The notes under the pieces: model-generated
What the model saw: the letters and a program-made list of their open reading frames with translations, nothing else
What the model was told of the DNA's origin: nothing
Databases searched by the model: none
NCBI RefSeq assembly: GCF_009768975.1
Contig: NZ_CP035733.1
Span: 2,046,001 to 2,110,000 of the forward strand
Origin: Sphingorhabdus lacus
GTDB taxonomy: Bacteria; Pseudomonadota; Alphaproteobacteria; Sphingomonadales; Sphingomonadaceae
Direction: 5' to 3'
Length of the DNA stretch: 64,000 nucleotides
Part shown: one piece after another, positions 42,148 to 50,408 of the stretch
Position numbering within the stretch: the stretch's first letter is position 1
Layout of the letters: every line of letters begins with the position of its first letter
Translations under genes and position numbers: made by a program

Positions 42148-43125
42148 CTACTCGTCCCCTTTGGCCTTTTGCAGGCAGGCTAGCCCTTTTTCCGGGTCTT
42201 CCGCGCACTGGTATATGCGTATCCAGTCGATCAGAAACTCCGCAGGCACAACGTCTGCCGCAACACCCTTATCGTTATTTTCTTCCGACAGCCTTCCCCC
42301 AATGGCAAGATTGGCCATGATGTAAAAGGGTTGGTCAAATGGCGCAACGCCATTTCCTTTGGCGAGAGGCGATGCGCTATCCCATTGGTCCGCTTTCACT
42401 TCCCAGTATAGCCGGCCATCGAGTGAAAAGCGCATGATGCCCTCGGCCCACTCCAGCGTCCAGATATGAAAATCATCCGATGGCAGTGCCTTGGACGGAA
42501 GAGCGACGCGCGTATCGAGAACCTTGTTGGCGGGAGCAAAATCGCCGAAGTGAAGCGCACTGATCATGCGGTTTTCGCCGACGGTGCCTTCACATACTGT
42601 GCAGGTCGCCCCCAGATTGACGCCTTCCAATATGTCGATTTCACCCGACCGGGGCCATCCGCCATAATAGTTCTCGCTGGGCATCATCCAGACAGCCGGC
42701 CATGTGCCCTGCCCTTTCGGAGGCTTTGCGCGGAATTCGATCTTGCCATATTTCCAGCTTGCCAGACCCAAGGTCCGAATCTTGCCGGACGTTATATTTT
42801 GGGTCTTCTTGGGGTTAGGCTTGTCCGCAATTTCCGGTGGTCGGTCGGGGCCCGTAAAGCGTTCCTTGCGCGCCATAAGATGCAATATGCCATCCGAGAC
42901 ACGAATGTTTTTCGAACGGTCCGTATAACATTGCCGCTCGAAATTACCGCCGCCCCAGCAGGATTGTTCCGGCTTCCATTTCGTCCGGTCGAGCTCGGTC
43001 CCGTTAAACTCATCCGCCCATACCAGTTTCCACCCGCTTGGCGCGGGATTGGCATTGGCATAGGCAGACGGGGATCCTGCCCATGCGGCGACCACCGCAA
43101 GTACCAACTTTCCGAGATGAGTCAT
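42148..43125 (-). CDS. GH16 endo-beta-glucanase (laminarinase-like)
   Basis: 325-residue secreted glucanase. Signal peptide MTHLGKLVLAVVAAWAGSPS, catalytic ExDxxE motif in SGEIDILEGVN, and GH16 beta-sandwich segments WKLVWADEFNGTELDRTKW, GTWPAVWMMPSENYYGGWP, FHIWTLEWAEGIMRFSLDG and PFYIMANLAIGG. The motif spacing is that of beta-1,3(1,4)-glucanases. ATG 43125 follows AAAGGA; two in-frame ATGs upstream are less convincing. It starts the GH16-lacI-MFS operon and would shorten the polymer for the TonB receptor. Confidence 0.93.
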   Translation of the reverse strand: MTHLGKLVLAVVAAWAGSPSAYANANPAPSGWKLVWADEFNGTELDRTKWKPEQSCWGGGNFERQCYTDRSKNIRVSDGILHLMARKERFTGPDRPPEIADKPNPKKTQNITSGKIRTLGLASWKYGKIEFRAKPPKGQGTWPAVWMMPSENYYGGWPRSGEIDILEGVNLGATCTVCEGTVGENRMISALHFGDFAPANKVLDTRVALPSKALPSDDFHIWTLEWAEGIMRFSLDGRLYWEVKADQWDSASPLAKGNGVAPFDQPFYIMANLAIGGRLSEENNDKGVAADVVPAEFLIDWIRIYQCAEDPEKGLACLQKAKGDE

Positions 43126-43173
43126 AAGCATCCTTTCATGACAGGACATAGGCGCGCTTTTCCGTCAAACAAA

Positions 43174-43207
43174 GAACGGGCCCAAGTCATATGACTAAGG
43201 CCCGTTC
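43174..43207 (-). terminator. Terminator of the TonB-receptor transcript
   Basis: GAACGGGCC pairs with GGCCCGTTC, and the loop continues as AGTCATATGACT, itself palindromic, giving a near-continuous hairpin. On the minus strand TTTGTTTG follows. Confidence 0.7.
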
Positions 43208-43230
43208 GCATTGTCTAGTTTACGGACAGC

Positions 43231-46200
43231 TTAGAATTCAAACCGCGCCAGGAATGTAAAGCGTCGGTCGTTCCGGAACGCCGACCTTGTGGCCTTGGTT
43301 CCGGTGAAATCGATCACCTGTGACGTCTGTGTGACCTCATCGAGCAGGTTGACGCCCTGAATACCCAGTTTCAGTTGCTTACTGACCGTTACAAAGATCG
43401 AGCCGTCCAGTTGCCCCGTTGCTTCACCGTAAATCGGCGAGAAGGGGAAGATGACGTCGCGCGGTGTCTGCAAGAAATCCGAACGCCAGTTATAGGCCAA
43501 GCGGGCAGACAAGGGTCCCTTTTCATAGAAACCGACCGCGTTGATCGTGTGTTTGGATACGCCAGCCAACGGCAGGCCACCTGCAAAAGGACTTTGCTCG
43601 GCCCCCAATGAGGAGTTGTTGAAATCACCCGCATCCACATAGGTATAGGTCAACTGCGCACCCAGACCACTCAGGAAGCTGGGTAGGAAGTCATAGGTTT
43701 GCTGATAGGCAACCTCGACACCCTTCAACTTGCCGCCATCGCTATTGACCGGTCCGTTCACCAGCACGTCGGTGGTGACACCGCTGGGGCTGGTAAAGCT
43801 GCGCACCGTGGCGCCGCCGTTTACGATACCTTTGATGTCTTTCAGGAACGCGGACACCGAAAGGGAACCGACGGCATCAAAATACCATTCAAACGACAGA
43901 TCATAATTCCACGATTGGATCGGCCGCAAGAGGCGGTTGCCGGTGAAAATCTGGAACAATGGCCCCGTATCCAGCGTGCCTCCTGATCGCAAATTGGTGG
44001 TGTTATCCGAAATCCCGCCGCCTGTTGCGAAGCTGGAGAGATCGGGACGCGATATACTCTTCGACGCCGCAGCGCGCACGAGCATACCATTGCCGAAATC
44101 AAGCTTGGCGTTGAAGCTGGGTAACCAATGATCGAATTTGATGTTCGAACTGTCGTCGATCACTTCGCCTGTAAACACCGACGCAAATTGCGCCAGGCGT
44201 GCGGGGGTCAAGCTGCAATAGCCCGGAGCAACCTGTCCTGGCTGCACCGCTCCACATGCGGTTTGAAGCTCGGCAACGCTGACGCGGCCATCGCCGTTTC
44301 CGCCCGGAGGGGTATCGAAGAATTGCCCGGTCGGGAAAGCAATCGAGCCACCGCTGCGGACGATAGTTTCGACATAACGCAGCCCGATATTACCGGTCAG
44401 CGTGGTGTTTTCACCGAAGTTGGTGCCGAAATCGACGCGGGCGTAGGCACCGAAGGTGCTTTCCGAAACATCCGAAATTTCACCAGCCGTCCATGGGCCA
44501 CCCGGCAAGGCGTTGGTCCGAGCCGAAATCGGGAACCAGGCATTAGGTGTCAATGTAAATGCGGTGATCGCCGAGGCCTGTTGCTGGATCGCGCCGCTCA
44601 GATAATCGGCAACAAGATTGTCGCCGCCGAAGAAGAAGGCGGAGCCATTACCCAGCGGCACCGGTGCATTTCCACGCTGGAAATTGCTGCCGAATGGATT
44701 GCGGATCTGTGTCGAATTGGGGAAGTCCGTCGCATAAGCACCGCCACAGCCAAAGGCTTGGAAGTCGCCGCAGTTCCAATTCCCGCCACGTCCAGTCCAA
44801 GGCGCACCCAAATTCCCCCAGTTGGAGAAGTTGGCGTTACGTGTCACGCGGTTGCGGTCACCCCAACGTGCACCAAACCGTGCCTTTTTGAAGAAACCTT
44901 CGTCGCTGACATCATATTCGGCGTCGAAACGCAGGCTGGTCAAATCGCCTTCATTCTTCACCTGATTATCAATCAGGAACCAGTAGAATGTCCGTGCAGG
45001 GTTATTGAAATAACTTGCAGGAGAATTGGGCGTACCCGGTTCAAGGAACTGGACAAGCGGCGTGCTGCCGGTGTTGTCGATGAACACATCGGTGTAGGTC
45101 TGCATGGCGGAGATGAAGCCATCTTCGGTACGGTCCGACTTGATATGCTGGGCTTCAAAATTGAACCGCAGACGATCTGTCGGATCAAGCTTGATGTGCA
45201 CCGAGAAATCTTCGGTCTTCGCAGCGTCTTCACGCTGGAAGCGCAGCAGCTCGGTCGGAATCCCGCGGCCGCCGGTAAAGGGCTGCAACTGGGTCAGGGT
45301 GCCTGTGGCGAACTGGTTACCGTTGAATGTTGCCGTGGTGCCCGGTGCAACCACAGGGAACAAGGCATCGTCGTTCACAAGAGCCAGAACAGCAAACTCG
45401 TTCAGCGTCGCTTCGGTCTCTGCACGCAGATATTCGAATGTGACGAGCGCGCGGCCGTCGTTGCTTTCCCACTGGCCGACCGCCGAATAGGCATTGCGAT
45501 CACGTGTCAGGTCCGTGGTACGAACGCCCGCACCCTTCGGCACGAACAACGCGCCAGCGGGCGGGAAATTCGACGAATCAAATTGAGCCGCGCCGCCAAA
45601 TCCGCCGGAACCGACCGCACGTACGCGAATGCAAGGTGCGTTAAGCGCCGGAGCACGATAGCAGGGATCGGTGATCTGTGATGCGTCGGTGCGGGTTACA
45701 AGCTCCGACTGCGCATAGGCTAGCTGCAGGCCAAAGGTACCGATACCGGTTTCAAATGTGTTTGATGCGAGAACCGAAAAACCAGGCGACCATTTTTTGG
45801 CAAGATCCCCGTAATTTCCTTCTAGAGTCCCGGCGATATGGAAGCCTCTTTTGTCGAGGGGCTTGCGGGTCACGAGGTTCACGGTACCGGAAATACCGCC
45901 ATCGATCATGTCGGCGGTGTTGTTCTTGAACACTTCCACACGGCCAAGCAATTCAGGCGAAACGTCGTTGAAGGACAGTTCACGACCTCCATTTGCCGAG
46001 AAAATGTCGCGGCCGTTGAGCTCGGACCGGACATAAGGCAAGCCGCGAATGATGACGCCCGAACCTTCGACCGAGAAACGGTCAGGGTCGTTGCGCTGTT
46101 CGAAGCGCGAGATATTGACGCCAGGAACACGCTGCAGCGCTTCAGCAACCGAGCGGTCAGCAAGAGCGCCGATATCTTCTGCGGTAATGACGTCGACAAA

Positions 46201-46428
46201 TGTGTCGGCATCGCGCTTGATATTCTGTGCGCTTTCAAGCGATTTTTTGAAGCCGGTAACGATAATTGCGTCTTCGGTTTCCGTTGTTTCGGCCGCCTGT
46301 TCAGGCTGATCGGCGGTTTGCGCGAACGCCGGAGTCGCCGTAAAGGCCGACAGCGCGAGGCCGGAGGCGGTGGTCAGCGCAACAAACCGCTGAGAACGCG
46401 CCATTTCGAATAGTGATTTGCGTGCCAA
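43231..46428 (-). CDS. TonB-dependent outer-membrane receptor (Caulobacter type)
   Basis: 1065 residues. A signal peptide (LTTASGLALSAFTATPAFA), TonB box-like EDAIIVTGFKKSLESAQNIK, plug domain with VAEALQRVPGVNISRFEQ, and a 22-strand barrel ending in FTFLARFEF with the terminal Phe. The length and ALQRVPGV pattern match the Xanthomonas/Caulobacter group of glycan importers. Start is TTG 46428, supported by GGGAGG five bases upstream; ATG 46404 is the nearest alternative. Divergent from the halogenase-like gene. Expected to import beta-glucan oligosaccharides. Confidence 0.94.
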   Translation of the reverse strand: MARKSLFEMARSQRFVALTTASGLALSAFTATPAFAQTADQPEQAAETTETEDAIIVTGFKKSLESAQNIKRDADTFVDVITAEDIGALADRSVAEALQRVPGVNISRFEQRNDPDRFSVEGSGVIIRGLPYVRSELNGRDIFSANGGRELSFNDVSPELLGRVEVFKNNTADMIDGGISGTVNLVTRKPLDKRGFHIAGTLEGNYGDLAKKWSPGFSVLASNTFETGIGTFGLQLAYAQSELVTRTDASQITDPCYRAPALNAPCIRVRAVGSGGFGGAAQFDSSNFPPAGALFVPKGAGVRTTDLTRDRNAYSAVGQWESNDGRALVTFEYLRAETEATLNEFAVLALVNDDALFPVVAPGTTATFNGNQFATGTLTQLQPFTGGRGIPTELLRFQREDAAKTEDFSVHIKLDPTDRLRFNFEAQHIKSDRTEDGFISAMQTYTDVFIDNTGSTPLVQFLEPGTPNSPASYFNNPARTFYWFLIDNQVKNEGDLTSLRFDAEYDVSDEGFFKKARFGARWGDRNRVTRNANFSNWGNLGAPWTGRGGNWNCGDFQAFGCGGAYATDFPNSTQIRNPFGSNFQRGNAPVPLGNGSAFFFGGDNLVADYLSGAIQQQASAITAFTLTPNAWFPISARTNALPGGPWTAGEISDVSESTFGAYARVDFGTNFGENTTLTGNIGLRYVETIVRSGGSIAFPTGQFFDTPPGGNGDGRVSVAELQTACGAVQPGQVAPGYCSLTPARLAQFASVFTGEVIDDSSNIKFDHWLPSFNAKLDFGNGMLVRAAASKSISRPDLSSFATGGGISDNTTNLRSGGTLDTGPLFQIFTGNRLLRPIQSWNYDLSFEWYFDAVGSLSVSAFLKDIKGIVNGGATVRSFTSPSGVTTDVLVNGPVNSDGGKLKGVEVAYQQTYDFLPSFLSGLGAQLTYTYVDAGDFNNSSLGAEQSPFAGGLPLAGVSKHTINAVGFYEKGPLSARLAYNWRSDFLQTPRDVIFPFSPIYGEATGQLDGSIFVTVSKQLKLGIQGVNLLDEVTQTSQVIDFTGTKATRSAFRNDRRFTFLARFEF

Positions 46429-46500
46429 ATGATCCTCCCTGAATGCTTTTAGCCGGGGGCATTTCTCCCACCGTTACGCCAACGCATAACTTGAATTGAG

Positions 46501-46533
46501 AGCGTTCACAAGAGGCAAAATGAACGTTCACAA
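46501..46533. promoter_or_regulatory. Double LacI-type operator in divergent promoter
   Basis: AGCGTTCACAAG (46501-46512) and TGAACGTTCACAA (46521-46533) sit between the TonB receptor and halogenase genes. The second contains the perfect palindrome TGAACGTTCA. The shared GTTCACAA core also occurs before the GH3 gene. Confidence 0.6.
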
Positions 46534-46583
46534 TTTTCGCACTTGCGCTATCATGCTCCGGCTATCATGAATGGTGGGGTATC

Positions 46584-48089
46584 ATGGCTATCGAAAAAAT
46601 AATCATCGTAGGTGGAGGAACCGCAGGCTGGATGACAGCTGCAGCCTTATCGCGGCTTCGCGCCGGACGGCCCGTCGACATCACCCTGATCGAGTCCGAA
46701 GAAATCGGGACGGTTGGCGTTGGCGAAGCGACTATCCCGCCCTTTCTCGACTTCAATCGCCTACTTGAAGTTGACGAGCGCGAAATGCTGGCCGCCGTGC
46801 AGGGAAGTTTCAAGCTCGGGATCCAGTTCGTGAATTGGGGGAAATTGGGCGACAGCTATATCCATCCCTTCGGCGCCTATGGCTATCAAGTCGACGGCAT
46901 CTCCTTCCATCATGTCTGGCACAAATATCATCAAGCGGGCGACAAGCGTCCGATTCAGGTGTTCAACATCGAAACCATGGCCGCGCATTTCGGGCGCTTT
47001 GCGCGCACCGAAGATTACCAGCGCGAGGATTTGCCGCCCGTAAACTACGCCTATCATCTGGATGCGGGTCGCTACGCGCGCTACTTGCGCTCCTATGCCG
47101 AAAAGCGCGGCGTCGTCCGGCGTGAGGGCAAGGTGGCAGATGTCGCTCTGAACGGCGAAAATGGTTTTGTATCTTCTTTGACCATGGACAATGGCGATGT
47201 CGTCGAAGGCGATCTGTTCGTCGATTGCTCGGGTTTTCGGGGCATTTTGATCGAACAGGCGTTGAAGACCGGATATGAAGACTGGACCAACTTCCTTCCG
47301 TGCAATCGCGCCGTAGCACTTCCGTGCGTTCGTGAAGATGGTAGCGGCCCCCTGCCCTATACCCGTGCCACTGCCCACAAGGCAGGCTGGCAATGGCAGG
47401 TGCCGCTGCAACATCGCAACGGCAATGGCCATGTCTATTGCAGCGAGTTTATGTCGGATGACGAGGCCCTGTCGATTTTGCTGGGGAACATCGCTGGCAA
47501 GCCCGGGGCCGATCCCAACTATTTGCGGTTCACGACGGGACGCCGGAAAAAGTTCTGGAATAAAAACGTCGTCGCTCTGGGCCTGTCCGCAGGTTTTATG
47601 GAACCATTGGAATCGACGTCGATCCACCTGATCAATACGGGTATAAACAAGCTCATCGCGCTGCTCTCGCTCGATGGTATCACACAGGCGCAGGAAGATG
47701 CATTCAACCGCCTGACCGGCAAAGAATATGCCCGCATCCGCGATTTTCTTATTCTGCACTACAATGCCACCAGCCGCGATGACAGCCCGTTCTGGGATTA
47801 TTGCCGCAACATGGCCGTACCCGAAACCCTGACCGAAAAGACGGACCTGTTCCGCCTGAATGGCCAGATCTTCCGTGAAGATGACGAGCTTTTCACCGAA
47901 ACAAGCTGGGCAGCGGTAATGATGGGTCAAGGCATCATGATGGGCGGACATAATCCGATGGCCGACGCGGTAAGAGAGCCTGCGACCGCGAAGGAAATGG
48001 ATGCCATGGAGCAATCAATCCGCTTCGTCGTGCAGCATATGCCAAGCCATGGGGACTATTTGCAGAAATACTGCCCTGCACCAGCCTAA
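46584..48089 (+). CDS. Tryptophan halogenase-family flavoprotein
   Basis: 501 residues, FAD-dependent. N-terminal IIIVGGGTAGWMTAAALSRL, VGVGEATIPPFLDF, a conserved Lys in GSFKLGIQFVNW, LFVDCSGFRGILIEQAL, WQWQVPLQHRNGNGHVY (counterpart of the WxWxIP motif) and the Glu region SAGFMEPLESTSIHLI. Halogenase-like genes next to TonB receptors in glycan loci of Caulobacter and sphingomonads are frequent and their substrate is unknown; they need not halogenate tryptophan. It shares a promoter region with the receptor that carries LacI-type sites. Confidence 0.9.
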   Translation: MAIEKIIIVGGGTAGWMTAAALSRLRAGRPVDITLIESEEIGTVGVGEATIPPFLDFNRLLEVDEREMLAAVQGSFKLGIQFVNWGKLGDSYIHPFGAYGYQVDGISFHHVWHKYHQAGDKRPIQVFNIETMAAHFGRFARTEDYQREDLPPVNYAYHLDAGRYARYLRSYAEKRGVVRREGKVADVALNGENGFVSSLTMDNGDVVEGDLFVDCSGFRGILIEQALKTGYEDWTNFLPCNRAVALPCVREDGSGPLPYTRATAHKAGWQWQVPLQHRNGNGHVYCSEFMSDDEALSILLGNIAGKPGADPNYLRFTTGRRKKFWNKNVVALGLSAGFMEPLESTSIHLINTGINKLIALLSLDGITQAQEDAFNRLTGKEYARIRDFLILHYNATSRDDSPFWDYCRNMAVPETLTEKTDLFRLNGQIFREDDELFTETSWAAVMMGQGIMMGGHNPMADAVREPATAKEMDAMEQSIRFVVQHMPSHGDYLQKYCPAPA

Positions 48090-48121
48090 ATGCGTGTCGC
48101 TATATGGGAGGACAGATGTCT

Positions 48122-48198
48122 TGGTAGCGAAGGAGGGACTTGAACCCCCGACCTATGGATTATGATTCCACCGCTCTAACCAGCTGAGCTACTTCGCC
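48122..48198 (-). tRNA. tRNA-Met (CAT), elongator type
   Basis: A 77-base cloverleaf on the minus strand. Acceptor GGCGAAG pairs with CTTCGCT (one G-U), D-arm AGCTCAGCTGGTTAGAGC, anticodon loop ATCATAA with anticodon CAT, T-arm GGGGGTTCAAGTCCCTC, and an encoded terminal CCA. Elongator Met is favoured; tRNA-Ile with a lysidine-modified CAT is not excluded. Confidence 0.93.
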
Positions 48199-48275
48199 AT
48201 ACCAAGCGTGAATCCCGTCAATGGCGGGAAAGCACGCGGCGCTATAAGCGGGGGTTACAGGCGGGTCAAGGGTTG

Positions 48276-48782
48276 TCAGCCGCGAAATGTCCAGCTTCCA
48301 ATTCTCTCCCAGGGTCCGCCGCAATAATAATAGGCACCAAGTCCTGCTATCGACAGCGGACGCGGCGAAAAATCACGGCTCAATGCTTTATGGAGCGCTT
48401 TGGCGCGCGGTGATTCAACCTTATTTTGTATAGTGATGTGTAATCGGGGCGTGGCCCGATCCTGCGGGATCAGCAAGCCTTGAAAATGGGATACCAGCTC
48501 CTCGCGTATGGACAACAACTCCTCACTCAAGACCCGAAAGGCAACGCCGTTTCCGAGCAACATGACATCGGAGACGAGAGCATCTGGTTTTGGATATTCT
48601 TGTGTGATGGCCGAAAGCCGGGATTTGATTTCGGCTAGATAGGCGGGCGGCAGATGGTGGAAAAGCGTGATATGCGCATCAACGACATTCCGCTCTGCAG
48701 GATAATGTTCGCGGCGCAACGTATTGGCCCAGGCCTGGTCCGCCTTCCCCATTTCCGCAGTCAGAATGATAGGCGCGTTCAA
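48276..48782 (-). CDS. 2'-5' RNA ligase / phosphodiesterase-family protein
   Basis: 168 residues of the 2H phosphoesterase superfamily. Two HxT motifs are visible: DAHITLFHHLP and PRLHITIQNKV. The family includes RNA 2'-5' ligase and cyclic phosphodiesterases. The frame starts at TTG 48782 (MNAPIILTAEMGK), the family-like N-terminus with AAGG upstream; ATG 48752 would lose ten residues. It shares the strand with the ribosomal operon upstream but is separated from it by a terminator. Confidence 0.85.
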   Translation of the reverse strand: MNAPIILTAEMGKADQAWANTLRREHYPAERNVVDAHITLFHHLPPAYLAEIKSRLSAITQEYPKPDALVSDVMLLGNGVAFRVLSEELLSIREELVSHFQGLLIPQDRATPRLHITIQNKVESPRAKALHKALSRDFSPRPLSIAGLGAYYYCGGPWERIGSWTFRG

Positions 48783-48805
48783 TGCCAGCCGCCTTCAATA
48801 GGCAA

Positions 48806-48838
48806 CAAAAAAGCCGCCCGATTTTGCAATCAGGCGGC
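48806..48838 (-). terminator. Terminator of the rpsF-rpsR-rplI operon
   Basis: On the minus strand GCCGCCTGAT and ATCGGGCGGC pair (one mismatch) around TGCAAA and are followed by TTTTTTG. It lies 24 bases after the rplI stop. Confidence 0.85.
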
Positions 48839-48861
48839 CATTCTGTTTCGTGACGAAAAAC

Positions 48862-49542
48862 TTAAGCGTCGTCGCCGGCGTCTGCAGACAGACCGCCTTC
48901 GGCTTCAGCTGCGGCCTTGGCCGCAGCTTGCTCTTCGCGACGCTTCGCATTGGCTTCAGCTTCAGCAGCATCGGCTGCGTCAGCAGCGGCTTCTGCTTCA
49001 ACCTGGGCTTCGATTGCTTCGGCAGCGATCTCGGCCTGTTCGGCTTCGAACATCTGGTCGAGAACATTGACGCCGTCCTTCTGCAACTCGGCTTCGTCGT
49101 CCGAACGGGCCACATTGACCTGCACAGTGACGGAAACTTCAGGATGCAGAACAACCTTGACGTCGAAAAGGCCGAGCGTCTTGATCGGGCGTTCCAGCAC
49201 GATCATGCTCTTGGCAACCTTGGCGTCCTGAGCGTTCAGGCCGTCAACGATGTCCTTGACCGACACCGAACCATAAAGCTGACCGGTTTGCGATGCAGCG
49301 CGGATCAAAACGATCTGCTTGCCTTCAACATTGCCCGAAGCAGCCTTCGCCTCTTCACGACGCGACGCATTGTCAGCTTCGATCTTGGCACGGTTGGCTT
49401 CAAAAACCTTACGGTTCGCGTCGTTGGCGCGCAGAGCCTTCTTGTTTGGCAACAGGAAGTTGCGAGCATAGCCGTCTTTCACAGTGACAACGTCACCAAT
49501 GGCACCCAGCTTTTCAACGCGTTCGAGAAGTATGATATCCAT
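48862..49542 (-). CDS. rplI: 50S ribosomal protein L9 with extended C-terminus
   Basis: Binds 23S rRNA. The N-terminal domain is plain: DIILLERVEKLGAIGDVVTV, KDGYARNFLLPNKKALRAN. After the normal end around residue 150 the protein continues about 75 residues with an Ala/Glu-rich, probably helical tail (AEAIEAQVEAEAAADAADAA) and a glycine/aspartate end. The total of 226 residues is long for L9 (about 150 in E. coli). Third gene of the operon, just before a terminator. Confidence 0.95.
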   Translation of the reverse strand: MDIILLERVEKLGAIGDVVTVKDGYARNFLLPNKKALRANDANRKVFEANRAKIEADNASRREEAKAASGNVEGKQIVLIRAASQTGQLYGSVSVKDIVDGLNAQDAKVAKSMIVLERPIKTLGLFDVKVVLHPEVSVTVQVNVARSDDEAELQKDGVNVLDQMFEAEQAEIAAEAIEAQVEAEAAADAADAAEAEANAKRREEQAAAKAAAEAEGGLSADAGDDA

Positions 49543-49553
49543 ATCGCGGCTCC

Positions 49554-49778
49554 TTACTTCACGATGTAGGGAAGCAAACCGATGTGACGGGCGCGCTTGA
49601 TAGCCTGGCCCAGCTCACGCTGCTTCTTTGCCGAAACGGCGGTAATGCGCGACGGTACAATCTTGCCACGCTCGGAAATGTAGCCCTGAAGCAGGCGTAC
49701 ATCTTTGTAATCGATCTTTGGCGCATCTTTACCCTGGAAAGGGCAGGACTTGCGACGACGGAAAAATGGACGTGCCAT
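49554..49778 (-). CDS. rpsR: 30S ribosomal protein S18
   Basis: 74 residues: [20 protein letters not shown], then [20 protein letters not shown] and the RNA-binding end [20 protein letters not shown]. Pairs with S6 on the small subunit. Lies 3 bases downstream of rpsF and 11 bases upstream of rplI. Confidence 0.97.
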   Translation of the reverse strand: MARPFFRRRKSCPFQGKDAPKIDYKDVRLLQGYISERGKIVPSRITAVSAKKQRELGQAIKRARHIGLLPYIVK

Positions 49779-49781
49779 GAT

Positions 49782-50219
49782 TTATGCCTCCTGCTCTGCA
49801 CGGGGTGCGCGGTCGGGACGGTCACCACGCGGTGCGCCACGGTCGCCACGATCACGATCGCCGCCGAAACCGCCACGTTCGCTACGCTCGGGACGGTCGC
49901 TCTTGCGCATCATCACCGAAGGGCCTTTTTCATGTTCGTCAACGCGGATCGTCATGTAACGGATCACATCTTCGTTCATGCGGGTCTGACGCTCCAGTTC
50001 GGCAACAGTGTCGCCGGAAGCATCGATCTCAAGCAACACGAAATGCGCTTTGCGGTTCTTTTGAATCTTGTAGGTCAATGTGCGAAGACCCCAGGTTTCG
50101 GTCTTTACAACCTTGCCTTTATTGTCTTCCACAATCTTGGTGGCATTTTCAGCCAGCGCATCTACTTGGGCCTGAGACAGGTCCTGACGCGCCAAAAATA
50201 CATGCTCGTACAGCGGCAT
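49782..50219 (-). CDS. rpsF: 30S ribosomal protein S6
   Basis: 145 residues: [40 protein letters not shown] and the strand [15 protein letters not shown]. The last ~35 residues are an Arg/Gly/Asp-rich tail ([20 protein letters not shown]), reminiscent of the helicase tail at 379. First gene of the operon. The leader upstream contains a CCGCA-TGG-TGCGG hairpin, but I cannot confirm an S6 autoregulatory motif. Confidence 0.96.
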   Translation of the reverse strand: MPLYEHVFLARQDLSQAQVDALAENATKIVEDNKGKVVKTETWGLRTLTYKIQKNRKAHFVLLEIDASGDTVAELERQTRMNEDVIRYMTIRVDEHEKGPSVMMRKSDRPERSERGGFGGDRDRGDRGAPRGDRPDRAPRAEQEA

Positions 50220-50408
50220 GGGCGTTTCCTTGTTCCTACCGATCGCTGACGCCGCACCATGCGGACGCCCCTCCGGCTTTCTTCGTTTCGGTCAGGCGGG
50301 CCTGAGCGAAGTGGGGCGCTTAGGTGGGTTTTGCCGGAAATGCAAGCGATTCGGCCACTAAAGTGACGTGACCATTTGGTGGGCAGGGAAATGCACTGCC
50401 GGAAGAAC

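Noticed and set aside
44128-45681. 517-codon open frame opposite the TonB receptor
   Set aside because: Antisense shadow created by high-GC codon use; no domain or ribosome site.
50220-50340. Possible S6 autoregulatory leader before rpsF
   Set aside because: Only one short hairpin (CCGCA-TGG-TGCGG) is clear; the conserved S6:S18 binding motif could not be identified.
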